From contig OX453276.1 of the NCBI GenBank assembly GCA_949710005.1, positions 27,652,113 through 27,716,112 on the forward strand: a DNA stretch of 64,000 bases. The letters run 5' to 3'. The position numbers were made by a program, and so were the translations under genes. Below, piece by piece: positions 25,912-35,631 of the stretch. The notes beneath the pieces were generated by a model, which saw only the letters and a program-made list of their open reading frames with translations, made no database searches and had not been told where the DNA came from. The DNA is from Ricordea florida. Its lineage: Eukaryota > Cnidaria > Anthozoa > Corallimorpharia > Ricordeidae. Every line of letters begins with the position of its first letter. Positions within the stretch are counted from its first letter, which is position 1.

Positions 25912-27161
25912 CTAATACATTATTGACCTTAAGTTTGAATTCATAACCTCCATTAACGCATCAGCCACCACAAACATGTAACATGTCATAATACCAGTTC
26001 CACTAAGATTTCTTTTAATTTCTATTTTTACACCATCTTGTGCATTGTTTAAGGCTAGACCCCCTCCATGAATACCATTATCTGGGTGTGTTCTCAAATC
26101 TATCCACAAAGCAAACTTATTACCATAAAAATCCTTTTCCTTTACCGACCAACGGGAGTAACCCGCGTGATTCAACCGACTGAATCGTTTCTTTACCGAC
26201 TCCCAAAGATCTGAAGGCACCATTCCCTTAGAGTAGAAACGGTTTGGAACACCATTAACATCTATATTGATTGATTTGATGCCTGGATTGAAAAAATTTT
26301 CTGAATCTCGTGCTCCTCCCCCATATGGTAATGTAAACAAACATAATATCCCCGTAATTGATCTTCTAGGTAGATTAATATGTTGATTTATAACGCTGTC
26401 TGTAGGTCTGGATATGGTGAAAGTTTTGTGTAGAGTAACATTCTCATAAAAGAATCCCTTACCAACCTGATAAGCCGCCTGTGCCTCGCGAGCTAAGTAT
26501 TCACTTGATATACAAGAATATTCCAACTCAAGGTTTGTGATTTTGTAAGTTGGTTGCTTGGTAGTATCAGAATAAACAACAACATCGTGAACTGGAGCAA
26601 GTGTAATCTCAAAGATTAGTTGATGATCTAATGCTTTTGGGTAGAAAACTCCATGATCGTTGAGAATAGGATGGTTTAGTAGGATATGATACTTGGTGTT
26701 GTGTACTACTGCAAGAGCTACTTCCTTTGCATCTGTGTCTACCTTATCACCTGCATTTGTCCTGAGCTTCCTCATGTTTTCAGAAGAAATACCCAGCTTT
26801 AATCTATCCTCGCGTTCTTCATCTGTTAAGAATAAGTCATGATAGGTTTGAAATAGATCGTATCTTTGAGTATCCTGTAATGTTTCACCTCCAAAAGAAC
26901 CCTTAGTCTAGATATAAGGTTGCTACCTACATTATTCACTAGAGTGTTATTTTCATGACCATCGACAACCAAGTTAAATACTAGAGATACACTTTCAGGT
27001 ACAATCACTAAATTTTCAGAAAGTTTAGGAATATTTATATATAATGTTTCTCCAGGATTAGCTGATGATGGGTTTAACGTAATTCTATTCAATGTTGATT
27101 CTGCTTTCAAACCAAGTGGTTCTCTCGGAATCCTGTTTGGATTAATTTTTTCAGACATCAT
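25912..27161 (-). pseudogene. Major capsid protein (double jelly-roll type), frameshifted
   Basis: The first part (27,161 to the shift) contains NPGETLYINIPKL and LSENLVIVPESVSLVFNL; the second (through 25,912) contains KYHILLNHPILNDHGVF, NSLEL-like TNLELEYSC, RRSITGILCLFTLPY and WIDLRTHPDNGIHGGG. These are the usual segments of Polinton major capsid proteins, expected to form pseudohexameric capsomers. A single-base frame change near 26,890-26,900, in a short homopolymer, puts a stop at 26,826 in the first frame; the other frame is open through the junction. Apart from this break the gene is intact, which argues for recent inactivation or an assembly error. The start MMSEK lies 35 bases from an exact promoter motif. 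Confidence 0.85.
25925..25933 (-). promoter_or_regulatory. Diverged promoter motif CTTAAGGTC inside the capsid 3' end
   Basis: Lies 34 bases before ATG 25,899 of the ATPase and overlaps the last capsid codons, which may explain its divergence. Confidence 0.35.
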
Positions 27162-27187
27162 ATTTGATTTATAAGATACTTTGGTTA

Positions 27188-27196
27188 ATCTTTAAA
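27188..27196 (-). promoter_or_regulatory. Capsid promoter motif overlapping the integrase start
   Basis: Exact TTTAAAGAT on the minus strand, 35 bases before ATG 27,161. Its last base is the A of the integrase ATG on the opposite strand. Confidence 0.65.
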
Positions 27197-28185
27197 TGAG
27201 TTCCACCTTGTCAAAAATATATTATTCAACTGAGGGATATTGGAAAGGATATTCTGCAATTCCTAAATTAGCTGAAAAGGCTAAAGTAAGTGAAAATGTG
27301 GCTAAAAAATGGTTAGAGAAACAGGCAATATGGCAAATCTATCTTCCAGCTCCAAAATATATACCTAGACCCCACTGGACTGTGGATAAACCTAATCAGA
27401 TTCACCAAGCAGATTTATTATTTTTACCACATGATAGAGTTGGAAGAAAAACATATCGATATGCATTGGTTGTGGTTGATGTTTCCTCGAGATACAAAGA
27501 TGCAGAGCCATTAAACTCAAAAGAAAGTCATGAGATATCCAAAGCTTTTGAAAAAATATATTCCAGGAAGTTAAAATATCCTAAAACATTAATGGTTGAT
27601 CCAGGAAAAGAATTTATGGGTGAAGTTACAAAACTTATGAATTATCATAATGTGAAAATACAAAGAAGTGAGGCTGGAAATCATAGAGCTCAAGCATTTG
27701 TAGAAAACGCAAACAAAATATTAGGGGAAAGATTATTTAGTCATCAATATGCACAAGAAATGATTGGAACTGAAAGATCTAGAGTATGGGTGAAACGATT
27801 ACCACATATTTTGAAAACTTTGAATAATACACCAACGAGAATAACTGGTAAAGAACCTGATGATGCTATAAAAATGAAAGAGGTTGATATTGAGCCAAAA
27901 AAGTACCAACGTATGGTAGGGTTTGATGAGGTTAGGATACTACCTGGTGTTAAAGTTAGATATTTATTATTTCCCGGTGAACTTGAAGGTGGTGAAAAAA
28001 GACGAGCTACTGATCCTATTTGGAGTATTCAGATTTATTATATTTCTAAAAGTGTGATTTCACCTAATCAACCAGTTTTATATTATTTAGTGGATGGTCT
28101 AAGGCGAGGGTTTGTAAGGGAGGAGCTTCAAGCTGTACCTTTTGATACAGAGTTACCGCCTGATTCTGTTTTGAGACGCCAATGA
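27196..28185 (+). CDS. Polinton RVE-family integrase (329 aa)
   Basis: An N-terminal helical region (VSENVAKKWLEKQ) is followed by the RNase H-fold core with the acidic triad D73 (HQADLLF), D135 (MVDPGKEF) and E170 (AFVENANK), DD35E-like spacing, and a C-terminal beta domain ending LYYLVDGLRRGFVREELQAV. Polinton integrases insert the element by retroviral-type strand transfer at the terminal repeats. No Cys/His zinc finger is evident at the N-terminus. It is divergent from the capsid gene (35-base gap) and convergent with PolB, overlapping its 3' end by 58 bases. A 43-bp piece of its 3' end recurs in the right terminal repeat. The frame is intact. Confidence 0.9.
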   Translation: MSSTLSKIYYSTEGYWKGYSAIPKLAEKAKVSENVAKKWLEKQAIWQIYLPAPKYIPRPHWTVDKPNQIHQADLLFLPHDRVGRKTYRYALVVVDVSSRYKDAEPLNSKESHEISKAFEKIYSRKLKYPKTLMVDPGKEFMGEVTKLMNYHNVKIQRSEAGNHRAQAFVENANKILGERLFSHQYAQEMIGTERSRVWVKRLPHILKTLNNTPTRITGKEPDDAIKMKEVDIEPKKYQRMVGFDEVRILPGVKVRYLLFPGELEGGEKRRATDPIWSIQIYYISKSVISPNQPVLYYLVDGLRRGFVREELQAVPFDTELPPDSVLRRQ

Positions 28186-30586
28186 CCATATGCTAAAGTA
28201 TCTATTTTATTTTCGCAAATTATTCTCTTATCATCATCAGAAGATAGAGCAATTTTATTAATTGTTACTGTATAAACATCATGTTTGTAGCTTCTAATTA
28301 CATTCATCGGTCTCATCTGCGGTTTTCCAGTAAAAAGACAATCCTTATAATGATTAAATATTATTTTATTTTTTATAATTGATTTCTTCATTCCCTTACA
28401 TTTCTTTATTTCTTCGCCATAGTCTATTAGATAGGTGTATAGCTTTGCCCTCAAACCTACAAACTCTTTTATTATCATTCCACCCGCTTCATCTTTAAAC
28501 ATATTGACAACTTTCTTATTCACACCAGTCTCAATACCAGATGGATGGTCTTTAGGAAAGTTGCTTGTGTCAAACTTATCTCTAACATCTGGGTTTATAT
28601 CCTTATAAAAATCTTCTGTTTCTATATAATAAACAAGGCTGTCTGTATCTGTCATAAGTAATTTTGCTTTTTCTCCATATTTGGGTTTTATATAATTATA
28701 ATGAAAATCATACATTATTGTTTTACTTAAATCTAAAATACACATACCCAAGTAAACAGGTTTATTGAATGTTAGTGATGTTTTCTTCATATGTATAGCC
28801 ACTAAATTTTCAGAAAATATGGTAAAATGATGAAAGTTAGGTTTTGTTGTTAATTTTTTTGCATCTTTTTCATTAGTAACCAAACGAATGTCTACCCTTT
28901 TTCTAATATTTTCCATTGTTTTACCAAAAACAGAGTTATTCATTAGTTTGAAGAAATCCTTATCAAAATCATTTTTTGCTTGAGATCTTAATTTAGTATT
29001 CAAATCAATGTATGGCTTTAACCATGCTGACTCTTCAAATTTAATACCTTTATGAATCTTTTTTATTTTTAATCCTAGAGATTCATAAAGTTTTAGAGTT
29101 TTATAGTGAACCACATATTCTTTCTTGTTATTGAGGTTTGGGATTAATTTCGTAACTTTATTAACTTTCATTTTATCTGGTGCTAAAGGATAATCATTAT
29201 GTAGATCATGAAGATGTTCAGGATATTCCAAATCAACCTTATATACACCTGGTATATTTCTCCAATTTTTAAGATCTTTTTCTTCCACCCAACCAAAACC
29301 ATGTGTGGGTAGTTTTTCACTCATTGCTCCACCATATAGGTTATTTGCATCTAGATATACAATATATGATTTTATTAGTCCTGATATAAAGTTTGACATG
29401 TATGGATTATTAGCTTTAGCATATCTATTTGATATTTGAGAAACACCTCCTCGAACACCTTGTTCAAAAATAAGTAACATATCAACGTCAGTTAGTAACT
29501 CCAATTTCACTTTAGTTAACTTTAACATTGCATCCCAGGCTAGTGAAGGTGCAGTAAAATACCAAGCTGGATCCAACCCATAGTTTTTAATACAAACATT
29601 TCTAAAGTTTTCGAATACATCTGCCAAGAGTAGTACGTCAGACTTTAGATAAATGTCATGATATTCCCTAATTGTTTTCATATTAAATGTTTCCCACACC
29701 TTTTTAGCATGTTGGTAATCATCTTCTGTTATATGTTCATCGTTTAGTTTTGAGTAAAATGCATCCTTTGGTGGAAGTTCAGTTTCATTTAGTTTATCAT
29801 AGCTATCAAAGTAATCGTAAAAGAAAACACCCTTTCTAATCATAATATTGGTATTTTTTCTAAAATATCTTCTAGTATGAGTTAGTTTCTCATCTGTTGG
29901 TGAAATACACTTACTTTCAGCTAAATGACAATTCTTACATTCACCACATTTTCCAATACCTTTATACTGGATAACCTTTCCATCTTTTATGTATCTCCTT
30001 ATACAATCTCCAGGTTTACATGAATCACACTTTCCACATTTTGTAAGGTTATCAGTTAAATTACTAAGACTGCTTGGCATAAATTTAAATGAATCTATAA
30101 ATCTTAATTCTATTGTTATTGGTTTTTGTTTACCATTTTTATCAATATAACTATCTACCACAACATCTTTTTTAAAATAAATATAATTTTCCTCATTTTT
30201 TGGTATGCAATGTATTTTACCTTCTGTTAATCCAAGATTATTTATAATAAAATGTGAATCATATTTGGATAAGTTGTGAATTATTACTGGAATGAAGTTG
30301 GGAATTTTATAATCTAAGTTACATTTTTTATGTGCAGCTCCTCTATACTTTCCTGTTAGGTGACAATGATCCAATACCTTATCTTCTCCTAATTTATTCT
30401 CACAAATATGGCAGTGAGTAGCATATTCATAATCTATTTTATCCTCTTCACTCATATACACCTTTTTATAATATTCTTTATCTCTAGATTTTTTAATTTC
30501 ATAAATTTTCTTGGCTTCTTTCTCTAATGATGATACAAATTTCTTTCCCACATCATCATCTGGGGAATTGGCGGAGTATTCTTTAA
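28128..30586 (-). pseudogene. Protein-primed family B DNA polymerase, C-terminal part
   Basis: Continues the polymerase after the inserted element. It contains a zinc-ribbon-like HCHICENKLGEDKVLDHCHL, Exo II NLSKYDSHF, Exo III (YHDIYLKSDVLLLADVF), a Cys-rich insertion (KCGKCDSCKPGDC and KCGECKNCH), motif A DANNLYGGAM near 29,330-29,350, motif B NNSVFGK near 28,920-28,944, motif C DTDSL near 28,634-28,656 and KCKGMKK. All catalytic residues appear present. The stop at 28,128 lies within the integrase 3' end on the other strand. The open frame extends to 30,638 only because transposon sequence is read. Confidence 0.9.
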
Positions 30587-33246
30587 GAACGTGTCCACCT
30601 AAGAACCGTGCAGACGAGTCTACACGACCCCTCACCAATTTCGCTCAAAATTGGCTCACTTGTTGCCCACGACGAACCTACAATCTAGACCAAAAGGTTT
30701 ATCCAGATACTAATTTTTAAGAGAGCTATACGAGTATAAAGTTTTTGTGAAAAAGTGCGCAAAAATCCGTGCCAAAAATGCAGTGAATTCATGATGTGTC
30801 TTTCTCCCAAATTCTAAGGCAACAAAAAAATATTTTGATAAGTAAAAGCAGAAACCTAGATCTTTATTTACAAATATAAAAATGTATGATTGTAATGTTT
30901 TTTATATTTGTGAGCCATCAATCCAACTTGACAATTTTCACCATTTTGCGAAATTACGGAAAATGTCCCTAAAATAGCGGGAAAAAGCAAACAAGCGGCC
31001 ATGTTTTGATTCATTTCAATGCTTTTTCCAGTTTGCACAATTGATGATCTAAGTAATTACAAAAATAAAAGCGTGTGATGTTTACATTTTAGATGAAGAA
31101 TTTGCCTTTGAAATACGGCAATGTGGGTCACGTGACACATGCGATAATATTGTAATACAGAGTCCGTGTGTTTATAATTCTTGAGGAGTATTTTAAAAAA
31201 ACCATTTTCATGTTTCATTCCAGTTTTATCTTATCTTAAAATCATATGGGAAGTCCGACCGCTTGTTATTTTACTTTTTTTTTTACTACACCGCAACTTT
31301 TAGGCCCTTTTATACTACGTTGGTTACAGATGAAAAAAAAAAAACGGAAAGGTCCTTATTTGTTTGCAGTAAAAGTAAAGCAATGATCAAGTAAGATACA
31401 AATTCAATATATTTAGACCATTTTGCTTTCCGCCGACATCATTTTGGTTACGCGGTGAGAGGATTGCGTGACACGCACCAGATACCAAGTGCATTTCCCA
31501 CGCTTTTCATGGATAATCATGCCAGCAGACAATTCGTAAAAAAAGGAAGACTTTAAATGTGTTTGTTCTTTTCAGAAATATTCTAAGAAGGCATGCAACC
31601 TTTCTGCTCAAAGCAAGAGTGCTAGATCTATTTGTACTGTAAAGAATTGTTCCAGTAGCACAAAAGGGCACTTGTGTGGTTGTTTTAAAACCTCCCGTGA
31701 AGGAGTCGAGGAAGACGGCAACTTATGTTTGGCCCGCGTTGGGTTGTTCGACGAGTGCAGAGAAGATTTCCCAATTTTCCCCGAGCATAGGAACGAATTT
31801 GGCTTGGGAAGGCGGCCAAGTAAAGTTTGTAAATATCCCGAGCATCATACATACATACATATAGTGGCTCGTCCCCTCTACGGGGCTTTTCAGAGTCACT
31901 TATTACATACAACATAGTTAAGAATCCCAACTGGTGGGAGGCAGACCAGTTGGCTATTTACAAGGATGATCGAGGAGTTGAACCAGGTACTTACTCAGAA
32001 CAACACCAGGTAGTGGCCAGAGCAGGATTTGAACCCGGGTCACCGCATTGAAATACCGCGCCCTAGACCACTCGGCCATCCTGCAAACAGAAACCGTATA
32101 GAGGGATATCCATGGAGATTTCGAGAAAATATACTTACAATTCGGTTTGCTTTGCGAGACTGGACAAGGTAACTCATATAATAATGTATTGTCGGAATAC
32201 CGGCTACATTTTAAAATGAACACAGCATGTTCGCTCAAAGCATGGTTATGATGGTTACAACAAAAGACAAGCTGCATGTTACTGAGGAAAGCCCGTGCGC
32301 AGACCACTGCCAGGCGTATGCGCTGTCTTCCGACGAGAAAGACTTCCAAACCACTTGTACGCAACAGCACAATTTTTATACTATTTGCATTTAGTTAAAA
32401 GTTTACTTGCTGTAATTATTCCGATTCCAAAAAGTTTCGTGCCAGCGGTAATCCTCTGATAATAACACCCTGATGCCTTGGGTACCCTGTGGTACTAATA
32501 CTGTCAAAATAAAGATGGCGGCGGTTCACTTTTATTCAGTAGCACTCCAAGTTGAATTTGTTTCATCAGGTACATTTTATAAACCTAATATTTTGTATAA
32601 AAATATAATATGAGCTCAGAATGTCTTCCATCAGAATCAGCAATATGTTTTACCAGATGTCAATAGATGTCATAGTCCCCCAATGTCATTCGCTCGTCAT
32701 CGTAAGCAAAATAACGACACAAAATATCTGTTTCGCATGGCTATACGTACGTAGCTTCACATAGATTTTATCACATCTACATATTCCTAAACAAATAAAC
32801 TTTATGGAAATGGAGTAATTTTGAGCAGAAACATGGCCGCATCCAAGATATTTTAAGCGATTTTCACTAGAAATTCGAATTATGAAAAATCTCATTTTTT
32901 TTGAGGTTTCTCAATTTCATGAATGCATTAATATTTTCAAACATGGTTATCGCATCCTCTTCAAATTTAGTTGACTAGAATAAGTATGCTATTCATTTTA
33001 AACTTGCCAAGAATCGTCTCTGAGCAAGTTGTAAACTTCACGAGCGAATTTACAATGGTTTTACTTAAAATTGTGTCATTTCACTCGGACCACTGTATCT
33101 CGTGAACTGCTCGAACTTTCGGAAAAACATTTGGCAGGCTTTTAACTTGGACTAATACCAGTCTGTACACAAAATAGTATCAAATTCTGGAGGATACCAT
33201 GTGGACTCAAATTTTCATATTGCATGGATCTCATGTGGACACGTTC
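30587..33246. mobile_element. 2.66-kb TTAA-flanked non-autonomous DNA element inside polB
   Basis: The ends are inverted: GAACGTGTCCAC at 30,587 and its complement at 33,235-33,246, with weaker similarity for another 15 bases. TTAA stands directly outside both ends (30,583-30,586 and 33,247-33,250), the target duplication expected of piggyBac-like elements (a TA duplication for a mariner-like element is equally compatible). No transposase frame was found. Including one TTAA the insertion is 2,664 bp, a multiple of three, so the two polymerase parts lie in one frame. Confidence 0.8.
31845..32085 (-). mobile_element. tRNA-derived SINE
   Basis: Read on the minus strand it starts near 32,085 with GCAGGATGGCCGAGTGG, whose A box (TGGCCGAGTGG) and B box (GGGTTCAAATCC, plus-strand 32,025-32,036) have normal tRNA spacing. 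An unrelated body follows with an inverted CCAACTGGT...ACCAGTTGG pair, a CCCCGTAGAGGGG stem-loop and a (TATG)n tail. It is nested in the TTAA element. Confidence 0.8.
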
Positions 33247-33250
33247 TTAA

Positions 33251-35027
33251 GACATGGCTTATATATTTCATCATCAAAAAAATTTGTAAGATAACCGTAT
33301 CCTGACAGTTTATGCTTCTGATATTTTTCAGTATAGCTTTTACTTTTATCTGGAGAGCATGAATCTATTTTCTCTGTAAAACACTCAAGATCTCCAAATA
33401 TACCAAAAGGTACTTTCATTTTTCTTTTAAAATTATTGAATTCAATATGCTTGGGAGTTCCATCTTCATTCTTTGACATTTTTATCATAACTTCTTCATT
33501 ATTATAACAAATTATTTTATGTTCTTCCAATGTCTGTTCTGAATAAAACGAATTTAGACAATTATCACAATAGAAACGAGCACACCCATTATTATTATAA
33601 TTTTTATTATTTATCCTTCCAATATTCTTAATAAAACAGAAATGTGTTTTTTCACCCTCTGTTAAAAAAAGTAAATTTATCTTTTCCACATCTAATTTTC
33701 TACTTCTATTAATTATTCTTAACTCTCCTTCTTCATAAGAAAAAACATTAATACCATATGGATTTTGACTTTCAAACTTTTCTATCTGATTTGTTCCAAA
33801 CACTGAAACAGGAAACTCTATTCCCGACCAGTTTAATTCCTTAGATCTTTCTTTCATTTCTTTAGTTATTCTCTCCAAATGAACATCTTTTTTATATATG
33901 TGTATCATTATATATATCATTATTGCCCACTTAAAACATTCTTTATCATTATAATTCTTAGGATTAATAATTCCCTGTTTCGCGGCTAATTCTTTTGGTA
34001 GAGGAATATATGAACTTCCCCTAAGAGGGTTGTATGGCACAATACCAATATCAATCTTTTTCACATAGTCAAATTTTATTGCTGATGATGATGAGTTGGG
34101 TAAAAATTGTTCATATTCCTTTAGTATTTGATTTTTCATAATATCAAAAATCTCAGTTAAATCATCTGAATCAGTAATTATTTCCGCATTTGAGTTAAAG
34201 TATCCTTCAATTTCTTCCTCAATACGATTTTCAACTAAAGACTCTTTTATTAAATTACATGTTAACATAAATTTTACCTTGATTGGTTTCTTTTTCTGAT
34301 TAATTAGATCTATAACTTTTTCTTTTATTTTATCTAGATATTTTCTAGGGTCATACCATTTCCTTCCATTTATTCTATATACTTTCAAATATCCATTCAA
34401 TGCTGTCTCACGTTCTATTATATTGAATTCTTCTTCAGCCAATTCATCTCTCACACTATCAGATATATTTACCTTTTTTCTAGGTTTGGTTTTTGTTTGT
34501 TTGTTATTAGTAATTTTTATAATATTTTCATTGGTTAAATCTGCAAGCTTTTTGGAAAACTCATCTTTATCCATAGCCTTAAATGAATAATTTCCCCAAT
34601 TAAAAGTTTTTTTTGATGGTTTTTGTGATTTTATAAAATTGGGTTTGAGTTTTGTTTTAGGTTTTACCCCCTCCTTTTCATAATTTCTTTCATAGATTTT
34701 TTCACTTTGATATTTTCTTTGTCCCTTAATAGATTTTGCATTTTGTTTAATTTTTTCCATTTCATCATCATCATCAATAAAATTTAATTCTGCGTATTGG
34801 TTTGGTATATTTTCAGGTTTTGGAATCTCTTCATCATTTAATATTATCCTCAATCTTTGCTCTCGAGTAAGATTATCAGTAATTTTATTAAACTTTTCCA
34901 TGAATTTAGGAATATTATATAACTTTTCAGCTAGTGTTGCTTTTCTAATTCTTCTCCATTTTGGAATAGCGTATCTTTCACCATATAATTTCAATTCATC
35001 AAGTTTCAATTTGAGTAGATTCTCCAT
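33251..35027 (-). pseudogene. Protein-primed family B DNA polymerase, N-terminal part
   Basis: 592 residues of polymerase from ATG 35,027 (28 bases from an exact promoter motif) before transposon sequence adds a short tail and a stop at 33,231. The first 40 residues (LLKLKLDELKLYGERYAI...RIRKATLAEKL) resemble the SAP-like start of the Cys-rich gene. A long Lys-rich region follows, then a C2H2-like finger (YCDNCLNSFYSEQTLEEHKIIC) and Exo I (FGDLECFTEKI, near 33,377-33,396). The extra N-terminal region may include the terminal-protein function known for protein-primed polymerases; that is inference. Confidence 0.85.
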
Positions 35028-35046
35028 TTATACTTTCATAAGTTAT

Positions 35047-35055
35047 ATCTTTAAA
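35047..35055 (-). promoter_or_regulatory. PolB promoter motif TTTAAAGAT
   Basis: Exact motif 28 bases before ATG 35,027, at the inner edge of the right terminal repeat. Confidence 0.65.
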
Positions 35056-35631
35056 TTAACATTAAAAATTCAAAATTTATTTTCTTTATTAAAAATCACT
35101 GTTTAATTTTCTGATAAATCTTTGGTTATTTTTTGCGGATTTGCGGATACTTTTGGAGGGTAGGCCCGACTCCACCGATTTAGTGGATGGTCCAAGGCGA
35201 GGGTTTGTAAGGGAGGAGCTATCACTGTTTAATTTTCTGATAAATCTTTGATTATTTTTTTGCGGATTTGCGGATACTTTTGGAGGGTAGGCTCGACTCC
35301 ACCGATTTAGTGGATGGTCTAAGGCGAGGGTTTGTAAGGGAGGAGCTATCACTGTTTAATTTTCTGATAAATCTTTGATTATTTTTTTGCGGATTTGCGG
35401 ATACTTTTGGAGGGTAGGCTCGACTCCACCGATTTAGTGGATGGTCTAAGGCGAGGGTTTGTAAGGGAGGAGCTATCACTGTTTAATTTTCTGATAAATC
35501 TTTGATTATTTTTTGCGGATTTGCGGATACTTTTGTAAACGGGAAAAAAATCTCTGTTTAATTTTCTGATAAATCCTTGAACAATTTTTTTTAAAATATT
35601 TTGTCCTCGTATCAGTGATATATTACTCTCT
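35050..35631 (-). repeat. Polinton right terminal inverted repeat, enlarged
   Basis: It matches the left repeat at its inner and outer parts and ends with TTACTCTCT at 35,631. It is about 390 bp longer than the left because of the 127-bp array. Confidence 0.9.
35094..35540 (-). repeat. 127-bp tandem array in the right terminal repeat
   Basis: Three full units (35,094-35,220, 35,221-35,347, 35,348-35,474) and a partial fourth. Each unit joins a terminal-repeat piece (CTGTTTAATTTTCTGATAAA to GCGGATACTTTTG) to GAGGGTAGG(C/T)(C/T)CGACTCCACCG and then 43 bp identical, or with one mismatch in unit 1, to integrase gene positions 28,085-28,127. Confidence 0.92.

Larger units (their letters stand above)
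16977..35631. mobile_element. Polinton/Maverick element (18.7 kb, about 16.0 kb without insertion)
   Basis: Terminal inverted repeats begin AGAGAGTAA on both sides, in keeping with the AG start usual for Polintons. The interior encodes protein-primed PolB, RVE integrase, packaging ATPase, capsid protein and many small virion-type proteins, and is visibly more AT-rich than the flanks. Comparison with repeat A copies shows about 15 bp of target sequence missing and no convincing 6-bp duplication. The copy is inactive (capsid frameshift, split polymerase). Elements of this kind are regarded as integrated virus-like (adintovirus-related) agents. Confidence 0.93.

Noticed and set aside
27161-27196. 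Capsid and integrase as one operon
   Set aside because: They are divergent, on opposite strands, with overlapping start regions.
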